Assembly (NCBI GenBank): GCA_024196135.1
Contig: JAMQCK010000438.1
Location: 1 to 22,969, forward strand
Direction of reading: 5' to 3'
Length of the DNA stretch: 22,969 nt
DNA from: Pleurotus ostreatus/Saccharomyces cerevisiae fusant
Taxonomy: Eukaryota > Opisthokonta
Part shown: piece after piece, positions 11,449 to 21,640 of the stretch
How positions within the stretch are numbered: the stretch's first letter is position 1
How the letters are laid out: each line of letters begins with the position of its first letter
Position numbers and translations under genes: made by a program
The notes under the pieces: model-generated
The model's input: only the letters and a program-made list of their open reading frames with translations
The model's database searches: none
What the model was told of the DNA's origin: nothing

Positions 11449-13556
11449 CTAGTGATATAGAGTATGGGTATATCGTTCCGGGGTATCGCAGCCTTCTGGA
11501 CAATCAACCATCACCCCGTCCGCAGGAATTTTATCGGCCACTCCAGCCGGCGTCGTCCTCTCAGCTTCGTGGGACATGTCCGCTCCTTTGACCTGCTTGG
11601 CCATCTTCTTCGCCATCTGTCCAGCCACCCATCGCTCCACATTGTCCACCGCATCCTGAGGTCGAACCTGCGTCGCGGGTTAGACACTGTCACTCGCCAG
11701 CGACCTCCCCGACACACACCTTGTATCCCATCAAATAACCCTGCAAGCTTGCCATTGAGAACTCCCGCTCGGGGATAGCCTCCGCAAAGCGTGCCGCCAA
11801 TGCATCCGCCACCGCCGCCTCCAACCTAAACTGCCGCGCGTGATGGTGCAGCATCCCGCACGCCACGTCGACCGGCGCCGGTGATTGAGAACGCGACGAG
11901 GAAGCGACGGAGCGATACCCCGACGCGACGGATTGGTATCCCGAGTCCGAGCCAGCCCTGGTGCCAGTGCAAGGTGGGTTCGAGCTGGACGCGCACTGGT
12001 CCTTGTGTCGCGGCGCGTAAAAGTGCCGGAAGAGCTCGCGCGCTTGGTAGCGGCTGGCGAGTTTGAACTCGACGTGGACGTCCATGCGGCCGGGGCGGCA
12101 GAGGGCGGGGTCAAGGGCTTCGTAGTGGTTGGTGGTGGCGAAGAGAATGCGGCCTTCCTGCGCGCCGACGCCGTCGAGGGCGTTGAGTAGGCCGCTTAGG
12201 GAGACGCTGGAAAGCAAGTTAGTCGTCTGGCTGGAGGGTGGTACGTAGCTGAACTTACCGTGATGAGATCGTGCTGCTGTCAGACTTGCCCTCCTTGCCA
12301 TCTTCACGGGCGCCAACTGTGCTGGTGAAGGCAGCATCGATATCTTCCATGAGTGCAATACACTTTTCGGGGAGGCCGCCAATGAGCTCGTTCAGAACGG
12401 CATCGTCCATGCCAGCGCGTGACAAAGAAACGATGTCTGCGTGTATCAGTTAGCAAAACGCAGATAAAGAGAGTTGCGTACGCACAGACGTCGAGACCGA
12501 GCTCGCCAGCCATACTGTGAATCATGGACGTCTTTCCGCAGCCTGGCGCACCGTATAGCAGGTACCCTCGACGGAACGGAATGCCACGGTCAGCATACCA
12601 GTCCCTGCTTTCCAGAAAGTCGCGCGCATCGTCCACCAGAAGGTCCTTGACGCCCGGGTCCAGGACAATCGACGTGAGCGCACGCTTCGGGCGCGACGCG
12701 ACGTAGCGCCACATATCATTACTGCAGCGCGCCGTCAGCAGAACATAGAAGCACGCACTCGGCACTGGCACGCACTTGTTGGCGACGTATATCGAGATCT
12801 TGTTCTCCTGGTCCGCGACGTGCGTCCGCTTCGCGTCGAGGAGGAGGCGGTTGAGAACGGTGTGCGAGCGGGCGAGGATGCGGAGTTCGAGGGACTCTTC
12901 GGTGCCGCCGAAGTAACCGCCCTTGTTGCGCTGGACGCGGGTGACAGAGACGCGACGTCGTTGGTACCAGGGGGCGTCTGGAGGGTACCAGAGGACGTGG
13001 GAAGAGGTGGAGGAGGGGAGATATGTGAGAGGCCGGCTGTGATTCACGAGTGCGCTGGCGTCGATGGCTTCGCCGGGGACAGTGACGACTTCCCCCCTCA
13101 AGCCAAAGGATCGTGTTGATATCTGGACCTCCCTAGCTTCGCGCCAGGAAGGTTGTTTTGATAGCCAATTCATCATCCAGTCTGGGTGCGTACTGGTTAG
13201 CGAAGTACGAGGGTATGAGTTCGGCACGCACCATAGCAGTCGTCATCCTGCTCGAATGTCGCGGTGATCATAACAGCATTGACGGCCTGTCGATAGAGCC
13301 AGAAGAGGGTGCGGCGGCACGTCTCTATCGTCCCTCCGAGGATGAAGAGCTTGAGCCAGTCCCGCAGTGCAGCGGAGGAAGCGAGGGAGGATACAAGGGT
13401 GCCAGAGACGGATAGCAAGCTTCCGGGGAGTGATGTTCGAGTCGAACGGCTCACTGAAGAGCCTCTAGAGCTGTCCTGTGCCACACTCCCCTCCCCTGTT
13501 GACGAGGGCTGAGTGAGCACGGCGAGGAGCTGGTGGAGCGCCTCCTCCATCGACAT
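11449..13556 (-). CDS. BCS1-like AAA ATPase
   Basis: Model: exons 13556-13232, 13181-12486, 12436-12259, 12206-11720 and 11667-11449, introns 49-52 nt, 634 aa. The BCS1 N-terminal region is seen around residues 60-300: a hydrophobic segment near 70-100 (LKLFILGGTIETCRR), then the family hallmark YDWMMNWLSKQPSW rebuilt across intron 1. The AAA core has Walker A GAPGCGKT (319-326), Walker B ALMEDID with E371/D372, and ATTNHYEALDPALCRPGR with candidate arginine fingers R437/R440. True Bcs1 is a mitochondrial inner-membrane ATPase that translocates the Rieske protein into complex III, and yeast Bcs1 is 456 aa. This protein is much longer, with a Ser-rich insert of about 45 residues after the AAA core (SGYQSVASGYRSVAS) and a hydrophilic C-terminal tail. 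It may therefore be one of the BCS1-type paralogues common in basidiomycetes rather than the Rieske assembly factor. The start (13556) has a second in-frame Met two codons later. Confidence 0.85.
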
Positions 13557-13741
13557 TGTGACTTCGAGTATTTGAAGGGACTGGCTTGCTCTTGAGGTAT
13601 CCTACGCCTTGTGCGAGGTACGGTGGACGTCGGGACCAAGGAGTCGACAGCGGCGAACCGGTGGGGAACACGGCAATTATCCGTGCCCGATCGCGTTCCG
13701 ACGGGCGCCTAATTTCCCCCGCTTCGTCCTCCACCGTCACC
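13557..13741. promoter_or_regulatory. Short bidirectional promoter region between the BCS1-like gene and EMI1
   Basis: Only 185 bp separate the two divergent start codons, so the promoters must overlap or share elements. No TATA box is seen for either gene. Both products belong to families associated with mitochondria, which would fit shared expression but does not prove it. Confidence 0.5.
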
Positions 13742-14356
13742 ATGTTTTTCAGCAAGACTCCAGCAACACCAGAGACCCAAGAGGCTCCAGCGGCGTCGAC
13801 TTCAGGTGCAACAGGACCCTTGGAGACATCTGCGCCAGCCGTAGAGTCCCCAGTTCTCGCGGGCAACTTCGAGGAAGTTGTCAAGCAGGAGGAGGCGCGT
13901 CTGAAGCGCGAGTATCCCTCCTTCGCAGAGATGCCGAAGTGCTGGAACCATATGGACACTCTTCTGTCATGCTACTGTGCGTCGCCTCCTCATGCATATG
14001 TGCTCCAATGATGACCTTGTCCCTCAGCGCTACGCGAGAATGTCAAGGCCATATACCGCTACGGTCATCAAACTTCATGCTCGGAGAAGGCTGCCGAATT
14101 CAAGTGGTGCATGAGCAACGTATGGCACCCGGACGAAGAGCGCCATAACATGTGGATACGTCGGCGCGCAGAATGGTGGGCACGAAGGAGGCTGGGCAAG
14201 AGCAGTGAAGATGTTTGGGAGGCACGATCGTGAGTGCAGCGTCTCCGTCAAACCGCGCACGACAAATATTGATGGTTTTTCAGCGAGCCACCGCCCAACT
14301 TCCCTGTACTTATCACGGATGAGATGCTTGGAAAGAAACGCGTAGACGCCGACTAG
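13742..14356 (+). CDS. EMI1: Emi1-like twin-CX9C protein (DUF3128 family)
   Basis: Model: exons 13742-13976, 14028-14229 and 14284-14356, introns 51 and 54 nt, 169 aa. The start has a good context (CACCATG). The first 45 residues are rich in Pro, Ala, Thr and Ser. The core has two CX9C motifs, C67-x9-C77 (CWNHMDTLLSC) and C96-x9-C106 (CSEKAAEFKWC), separated by the family block VKAIYRYG, and followed by a basic Trp-rich helix (RRRAEWWARRRLG). Twin-CX9C proteins usually fold as disulfide-linked helical hairpins in the mitochondrial intermembrane space. Yeast EMI1 was found through early meiotic gene induction and belongs to DUF3128. The biochemical role is unknown. The family call is firm; the symbol is by family resemblance. 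It is divergent from the BCS1-like gene and convergent with paralogue D. Confidence 0.85.
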
Positions 14357-14591
14357 CTGCTTTGCTGCACTTTTCAGAGTCATTGCATATCTTACATTCA
14401 CCCCTACTCTCGCGGTCTAATCAAATCCTCTGATATAGTCCCTGCATTTGCTCTAATCGGGCTCTCAACAGTATCAGTAAGTGTGAGGCTGGCTACCGTC
14501 CGAGCTTGGACGCCCTGACGAATGCTGTATGTTTTTCACCATCGCGTATTCCGTCCACTTGCGTTCAGCAGTCGGAGCGTAAACGAGCAAG

Positions 14592-15991
14592 TTACTCTTC
14601 TGGGGGCCTATCATCATCGGATACAGAGCGACCCTCATCGTGAGGAAGGTCGCCCACCGAGACCCGTTGCGCGAGGCCTGACGCGTTCGACCTGGGCGTG
14701 GTTTTCCGTTTGTCACCACGCTGTGGCGTGCCATCGACGAGCGCTGCTTCGGCGAACTGCATGGGCCGAGATACCTGCGTGCTGAGCAAAAGGGAAGACG
14801 CCGTTGAACGCTGCACAGCAACTACGACAGCGATGAAGGTCGGGTAGATGCCCTGACGAAGAAGAATATTGAGTCAGAATTCCAGGCTACGCGCGAGGGT
14901 ACTTACGGCGATGCTATGGTAGGCGCTGGTTGCGATATTGAGGGTGATATGGTACGCGGGATCCCCATATTTGACGACCTTGAAGGTGACGGCGAGAGAT
15001 GTACCCTGATCAAAATTCAACCGAAATGCTCTGTATACCGAGTAAGAAAAACGTACCAAGATCAAACAATATACCAGGCCGGAATCCAGGAGCAGGATGA
15101 GCACTTTCTCGACGCGCGTTGTCTTCCGCCATTGACCAAGGGCGCGTTGGATATCGCGACGATAGTACCTGTGAGCCCAGTCAGCCCTTCGCTGTCCCAT
15201 CCGCACGTAAGTTGTGAGACGTACCACACTTGCAGAGCTACCAAACCCGTCGCGACAATGTTCGTCACGAGCAATGGCAACCAGATCGTCAGAGTAAACG
15301 CGGGCGTTTGTTCCTCCTTCCAATGCACAGTTTTCCAGACGAAGTTGAAGACAACACTGACTGTAATCACTCAATTTTGGATTGTTAGCTAGGGTCGATG
15401 GAGACAACTCACGTGTGCTGCCCGCCATACACGAACCGAGAATGCCCTTCGCGACTCGACTCTCGGGCCATAAAACCCAAGCCCTCCATACGACGACAGC
15501 GTCGCTCGCAAGGAACTGCGTTCGTGTCAGAAAATGAGGAGCGTGGCCCACAGAAAGTCATACGCACACTGAATATGATGAAAAGCTGCGCTGGCACGTT
15601 CAAGCCGAGCAAACGCAGGGTTACATCGGCGCCGTCAGAACGAGGGATTTGGGCGAAGATAAACATGAACCCCAAAACGACCTCGAGCGTGGACGACAGA
15701 AAGACACTGGCGGTGAGTATAATGACACAGCGCGGCCGAGTGCCCCCACGACTATATTGCGAATTTCAGTCATCTGGACATCAGGACTCGGAACTTCGAT
15801 ATAAGCTCACATCGATGCGGCTAGGACGGCGAGGAATATTGCTATCTGCATGCCTGGACCAAGGTAGGTTGGCCGTTATAACTTTACTCGTGAATCTCCG
15901 TACACGCACCGTAAAACAGGAAATCGATCCCTACGTCCAAGATAGCTAGCCTGTAGAACGCTGTGTCCTCTGCGGTGAGCGAGTGAGCCAT
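14592..15991 (-). CDS. Orphan seven-helix membrane protein, paralogue D (inverted copy)
   Basis: Model: exons 15991-15910, 15853-15811, 15751-15568, 15515-15413, 15360-15225, 15168-15057, 15005-14907 and 14852-14592, giving 339 aa. Introns are 51-59 nt, all GT-AG, in the same positions and phases as in A, B and C. The N-terminus is short (MAHSLTAEDTAFYRLAILDV) and enters helix 1 at FLFYGMQIAIFL. Other conserved blocks are SSTLEVVLG in helix 2, FLASDAVVVWRAWVLW in helix 3, LPLLVTNIVATGLVALQVW in helix 5, VLILLLDSGLVYCLI in helix 6, GIYPTFIAVVVAVQRS in helix 7 and LSTQVSRPMQFAEA in the tail. At the end of helix 6 the usual LW is replaced by IL, and the loop before helix 7 is longer. The 3' exon encodes a hydrophilic, acidic-ended tail (DDDRPPEE). 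By sequence it resembles A most in helices 5 and 7. Function unknown. Confidence 0.85.
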
Positions 15992-17042
15992 GGTATGTGT
16001 GGAGTAGCGAAGAAAGTCAGTTGCTGCAGTTGAATCTACGCACTAGCCAGGATATATAAGCAAGGCAACGGGGATTGCTGTACCAGGACTGCCATCGTCA
16101 TACTTTCGAGGCGTTGAAGTTGAAAACAGCTTGCAGAGTGCTATCATGAGCAAGCTGGACGGCAGGAAGGCAATCTTTCATAGTGGAGTACACCGAGGCT
16201 CTGACCGACGCTATTGGTGCCAACCCGCTTAATCAACGCATTCCCGTTGATGAAGCCTGGCGGTGCTACACATCGGGCGTGTCATTGTCAAGGAGTACGA
16301 GCACGGTTGCACCGCTTGGTAGACTAACGACAATGAACGATGACTCGTGCGGAGGCTTTGACGATGCACGGCTACTGCACGCATGGCGTTTTGAGAGGCC
16401 GATTCGGACATATGCATAGCAATACTGCGGCCAAAGATATAGAAGAGTGTGTACCTCAAATTGTGCTCAGAGGCGCCCACAGTCATGCGAAGGACGATAT
16501 ATCACCTTGGCAGTAAAGATCGCTTGAAGGCGCCCATCGAGAGCGAGTAGCTCGAGGCGCTGTGTGGCAACAGAATGGGTGTGCGTTTTGTCCATGGTGG
16601 GATAGATGTGAGAGCAGTGAATCTCCTGTGACAATCGTTGCGCTATGTTCGAATTTCGAGAGGGCACATGGACGTCGAAGGCAAGTTGTGCTGTGATAAT
16701 CGGCCGGTCCGTTCGCCGGTCACACGCGTCACAGTTCGACCTTGCTGTGGCTGTGCAAAGCGCGCGTTGAACTTCCCGTCAAGTCCCTAACATTTGTGCT
16801 CTCTGTCCTGCGCATACAAGCTTCGGAGTCGGCCTATGTCAACGGATTAGCGAGACTGAGACCAGCGTGCTGGTGCTACAACCCTTGAGATGTGGCGCTT
16901 CATAAGCGATCGGATGCGTTACCGATTTCCTGCTCACCTATGTTCCCCCGACGACCCATAAAGCCGCGAGTCATTGAGCCGCAAGATATGAAAGACAGTA
17001 CCATCCTGACCCCTGCGTGCACTTGTCCCTCGCCAAGCTACC
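15992..17042. other. Divergent intergenic region between paralogue D and the Old Yellow Enzyme gene
   Basis: About 1.05 kb. The left end carries the promoter of D. A plus-strand frame at 16183-16419 (MEYTEALTDAIGANPLNQRI...) looks somewhat protein-like at its start but has no recognisable domain and no convincing splice partners. Upstream of the OYE gene a weak CATAAAG (16957-16963) might serve as TATA. No repeats or RNA genes were seen. Confidence 0.45.
16052..16058 (-). promoter_or_regulatory. TATA box of membrane-protein gene D
   Basis: On the minus strand TATATAT lies 60 nt upstream of the ATG at 15991, matching the spacing in A, B and C. Confidence 0.6.
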
Positions 17043-18366
<1,324 letters not shown>

Positions 18367-18528
18367 CGTCCGTGCTTAACGAATATCAGAATTTTCACTC
18401 GGTCATTGAGATAGACGTCTGCAGGCTGCCTCCGCCGGTCCGTGATGAACGAATTGCGAGCGGCACATGCTGATGTTGGACCATGTGGGTGCATGTCAGA
18501 TGACGGCCGGTTCGTTCCCTGCCAAGTG

Positions 18529-18536
18529 TGACGTCA
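18529..18536. promoter_or_regulatory. CRE-like palindrome TGACGTCA
   Basis: A perfect 8-bp TGACGTCA, the consensus site of ATF/CREB-type bZIP factors, sits about 450 bp before the F-box-like ATG and 160 bp after the OYE stop. A perfect octamer can also occur by chance. Confidence 0.35.
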
Positions 18537-18883
18537 AGAGGACTTTCCTTTTTGGGTCAATGGCATTGGTTTCTGAGCAGCTTCGTCACTTCCGTCGCCA
18601 GATCGAGGCCAGGGGACGCATCCCGCAATGACGAAGTCGAGCAACTTGTCCGTATTCTACGTGTTCAGCGTGTCCTGGCGACGCGGGGACCACGGCAGGC
18701 GTCGTGCAACGCCCTAGACGCCCTCAGCAACGCCCCCGACGCTCGTACCCGCCTGCGCGACTTCCTCGCGTATTCACCATCGATCCGGGCGCGGAACCTC
18801 GGTGTCAGCATCATATGCACTCCGAGCTCCACTCCACCCTGCTCGCTCATAGATTCGCGGCCCTAGAAGTGCGCTGGCGGGAC

Positions 18884-18889
18884 TATAAA
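18884..18889 (+). promoter_or_regulatory. TATA box of the F-box-like gene
   Basis: TATAAA in the context GACTATAAAGG lies 92 nt before the ATG at 18982. Confidence 0.55.
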
Positions 18890-18981
18890 GGGCTCACCGG
18901 ACGCAGTCGTCGCTCAACAGCCGCGGCCGCCTACCACCGCGCATTAAACATACCTTTTATCCAAAGGATACCCTATTCAGC

Positions 18982-20097
18982 ATGCTAGCGCGCACACCGT
19001 CGCCCCCGGCTCTCCCGGTTCGCGCTGTCGAGCGCACGGCGGAGGGGAACGTCGTCCCCTTCCCCCAAGTACCCACCGAGATCCTGCGCGACATCGTCGA
19101 CGTTGCCGCCGCCTCGTCACCCAAGACCGCCGCCGCACTCACTCTCACCGCGTCCCACGTCCGCGAATGGGTTCTCCCCATGATGTACCACACCGTCGTC
19201 CTGTCGACCTCCCCGTCGATCACCAAGTTCCTCGCCGCCGTCTCCTCTACCCATGTCCCGCCCACATCCCGTCTACGTCCACGCGCACCGCTGCCCGACC
19301 TCGTTCGCAACCTCGCGATCCTGGCCCTCGGGCCCGTCGACTCCATTGTCAACATTATCGAACGCTGCCGCTATGTCCAGAACCGCGCATGTGGCTTCTC
19401 GCTTGCGGGTTACAAGCAGCGCACAGCTCCCCTCGAGTCCGACGAGGGCGCAGACGCAGTTGCGCGTACCCGCCTCGCCGCGCGCGAGCAACACTTCCTC
19501 GGCCTGTCCTGTCGCGACGGCTTCCACCCCGCCCTTATCGCCCCCAGCACCACCCACCTCCAACTCCAGCTCGTTCCCCAAACCGCGCACCTGCTCAGCG
19601 GCATCCCCGAGCACGTCCCCTCCCTCACGCACCTCGCCGTCAGCCTCTCCGCGTCAACGCCCGCATCATCACTCCCACAACTGTTGCCCGAGCTCGTGCA
19701 ACTGCTTCGCGGGTCCAACTCGTTGCAGGTGCTCATGGTGCAGGTCGCCGGCTTCGGGCACGTCAAGCTGACGGACGCGCTTGACGAGTGGCGCAGCAGC
19801 ACCGCGCAGGACGACCGTGTCGTCGTCTGCGCGGCGCCGATCTCGCTCGTGCGGCAGTGGACGGATACGAATGGCTTCGCCGTAGGTGGCCTGTGGCGCA
19901 AGGCCGAGCGCGTTGTGCGCGAGCGGCAGGAGAACAGGAGGCGGGAGGCAGAGGAGAGGGAGAAGCGTATCCGGCCGACGGTGCGCTTCACCGCCGTTCC
20001 TCGACCGGATATGGGGAGGAGGAAGGCATCGTCCTCGCGGGTGCGCCGCCTGCGGAGCAGGAGTCGCAGCAGGACGAGCGAGCGCTTCATCGTTTGA
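18982..20097 (+). CDS. F-box-like protein, intronless
   Basis: One uninterrupted frame of 371 aa. Near residues 27-60 is a degenerate F-box of the type common in agaricomycetes (QVPTEILRDIVDVAA, then TAAALTLTASHVREWVLPMM), followed by YHTVVLSTSPSITKFLAAV. F-box proteins link substrates to the SCF ubiquitin ligase through Skp1. The middle part (residues about 100-260) has short leucine-rich stretches (LPDLVRNLAILALG; VPSLTHLAVSLS; LPELVQLLRGSNSLQVLMVQ) as in LRR-like F-box proteins. The C-terminus after about 310 is highly charged and ends in an Arg/Ser-rich tail (RVRRLRSRSRSRTSERFIV) that could be a nuclear signal. It is the only complete gene in the window without introns and is very GC-rich. 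Substrate and partner are unknown. Confidence 0.8.
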   Translation: MLARTPSPPALPVRAVERTAEGNVVPFPQVPTEILRDIVDVAAASSPKTAAALTLTASHVREWVLPMMYHTVVLSTSPSITKFLAAVSSTHVPPTSRLRPRAPLPDLVRNLAILALGPVDSIVNIIERCRYVQNRACGFSLAGYKQRTAPLESDEGADAVARTRLAAREQHFLGLSCRDGFHPALIAPSTTHLQLQLVPQTAHLLSGIPEHVPSLTHLAVSLSASTPASSLPQLLPELVQLLRGSNSLQVLMVQVAGFGHVKLTDALDEWRSSTAQDDRVVVCAAPISLVRQWTDTNGFAVGGLWRKAERVVRERQENRRREAEEREKRIRPTVRFTAVPRPDMGRRKASSSRVRRLRSRSRSRTSERFIV

Positions 20098-20249
20098 GGT
20101 TACTAGCTCTCGAGCAGTATTTATTGTGCTATCTATCTCGTCATGTTGTTGTACTTCTACCATGATACCCCCCAAATGATCACACATAGTACATCCCCAA
20201 GCCCTGGCAGTTGACTACCGATGAGCACTGAGATCCTGAGAAGCGGCCG

Positions 20250-20278
20250 GTGACATATGTCACTGTGACAATGTCACA
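20250..20278. repeat. Two adjacent palindromes built from GTGACA half-sites
   Basis: GTGACATATGTCAC (20250-20263) is a perfect 14-bp palindrome. It is followed directly by TGTGACAATGTCACA (20264-20278), two 7-bp arms around one base. Together they give four TGACA/TGTCA half-sites in 29 bp. Confidence 0.85.
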
Positions 20279-20290
20279 AGTTCAACCGTG

Positions 20291-20326
20291 CACGTGATAT
20301 GCTTTCAATGTGCAGCATATCAAGTG
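20291..20326. repeat. Imperfect inverted repeat, 12-bp arms
   Basis: Arms CACGTGATATGC (20291-20302) and GCATATCAAGTG (20315-20326) pair at 11 of 12 positions around a 12-base loop. The left arm begins with an E-box (CACGTG). Confidence 0.75.
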
Positions 20327-20496
20327 AACGACCACGCCGACTTGAGAAGACGTTCAGCCAGCCAGCCGGCCGCATTAGACCGTATTTGCACCGGGTTATA
20401 TTGGCTTCGTATTGACCTTACTTCGAGGCGAGAAACATTGAGAATCCGTTTGATCTGCAATCTCGCGTCGGTCTTGTACTTCGTACGTACAAACTC

Positions 20497-20908
20497 TACC
20501 GACCCTTAACGGGGTTTGCAACAAAATCGGTCAAAGCGGCAAAAGGTGCCGGGCAATGCAGCACCCCAGCCCGAGCTCGCTCATCCTCCGTTCGCTTAGC
20601 TTTTTGGCATATGGGTAGAGCGCGCTGCGCTCATAGCATCTTTGAATTTTCATGTTAGACGGAGGTCAAACCGTTCAGATAAAAAATGGGAGGCATTCTC
20701 GGCAAATACCGAAACTGTTGCATTGTGCATCGGCGACTGTTGCGCAACAATTTCCTAGGTTCCTCTTCCCTGAAGGCCGCCAAATTTGGAGGGTCCGTTC
20801 ACGCTATGGTATTGGACAGTTCTACCAAGTCTCGTGAAATTCTAAGGCGAAACAGTCGAGAAAATGCCCAAATTCCGAAAGTGTTGCAAACCCCGTTAAG
20901 GGTCGGTA
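20497..20908. mobile_element. MITE-like non-autonomous element with 27-bp perfect terminal inverted repeats
   Basis: The sequence at 20497-20523 (TACCGACCCTTAACGGGG, then TTTGCAACA) recurs exactly inverted at 20882-20908. The 412-bp interior has no transposase or other credible protein. It holds a 12-bp palindrome TGTTGCGCAACA (20738-20749), a palindrome CCAAATTTGG (20780-20789) and several copies of the arm-internal TGTTGCA motif (near 20715). The outermost TA on each side could be a TA target duplication, leaving 25-bp inverted repeats, as in Tc1/mariner-type elements. The superfamily is an inference; the inverted ends are directly visible. Confidence 0.65.
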
Positions 20909-21439
20909 TTTGGTTCAGTGCTCTATCGAGCGGTCTGTACAGCGTGCTTCCCGAGCCAGCGAGAGAAATCCACTTCCAATTGAGGCGTACTTTGCAGCCC
21001 AGCATGAGGCATCTATGTTGCACAAGCCCACAACTTCGTTTGGCCTTTCACGCCAGTTAGCGCCCTTGCAGCGGCGTGCTCAAGCGTGAGATGATGAACT
21101 TCAAGCGGCCAGAACACGTGTGTAAAATTACTGAGTACGTCACAAATCGTAGAAGTTCGAATTGACCTCTGAACCAGGAGTAGAGCGGCATTGTCGATAT
21201 CAATGTGAATATATCCCGGTGCAAATACGGTCTATTGACGACAAAAAAGTGACGCTGGAATTTCTGCGGAAGATTCATATCAGGCGGAAGGGGTGCAAAG
21301 GCGGCTACAGAAGTGGCGCAGGAACCTGCAGACAAGCTCAGAGTCCTAATATCATCGGGAGTTCATATGGTTACGCCCTTCGCGGAGGAGCGATCCACAG
21401 GGTCCTATGCAGATCCTTGAATCGGCTTTCGCAGGACGA

Positions 21440-21482
21440 GGATAGCACAATTTAGTGGAAGCGGATAGCACCATATAGTGGA
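21440..21482. repeat. Pair of 20-bp direct repeats
   Basis: GGATAGCACAATTTAGTGGA (21440-21459) and GGATAGCACCATATAGTGGA (21463-21482) agree at 18 of 20 positions, separated by three bases. Confidence 0.8.
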
Positions 21483-21577
21483 CCAGTTGAAGGGCGGGAG
21501 ACTGAAGTACGGACGAGGCAGTTCCGGAGCGGCGCGGCAGACATTCGTTGCATGGCAGGATACAGCAGTCGGTGCAT

Positions 21578-21640
21578 GGTAGGGCACGGTGATCGCGCGT
21601 TAGGACATGGTGATCGCGCGGTAGGACACGGTGATCGCGC
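21578..21640. repeat. Minisatellite of three 21-bp units
   Basis: Units at 21578-21598, 21599-21619 and 21620-21640 share the core TAGG(G/A)CA(C/T)GGTGATCGCGC. The 21-bp period is a multiple of three, so a frame across it gives a 7-residue repeat, but no surrounding gene is credible. Confidence 0.85.

Larger units (their letters stand above)
18367..18981. promoter_or_regulatory. Intergenic region upstream of the F-box-like gene
   Basis: These 615 bases hold the OYE 3' end and the promoter of the next gene. They contain a CRE-type palindrome and a TATA box listed separately. The short open frames (for example 18528-18866) have no family likeness. Confidence 0.5.
20098..20496. other. Gene-free stretch after the F-box-like gene, rich in palindromes
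   Basis: No coding sequence is convincing here. Notable contents are the palindrome cluster at 20250-20278 and an inverted repeat at 20291-20326. The base composition is more AT-rich than the genes to the left. Confidence 0.5.

Noticed and set aside
16183..16419. 78-codon plus-strand frame upstream of the OYE gene
   Set aside because: Its first 30 residues look protein-like but match nothing I recognise and cannot be extended by credible introns; kept only as a note on the intergenic region.
20605..20672. tRNA-like A-box (TGGCATATGGG) and B-box-like (GGTCAAACC) inside the MITE-like element, with a later A-run
   Set aside because: No acceptor stem or T-stem pairing can be formed and the B box lacks a base, so neither a tRNA gene nor a SINE is supported.
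21578..21640. CRISPR-like array
   Set aside because: The 21-bp units are directly adjacent with no spacers, and the genome is eukaryotic.
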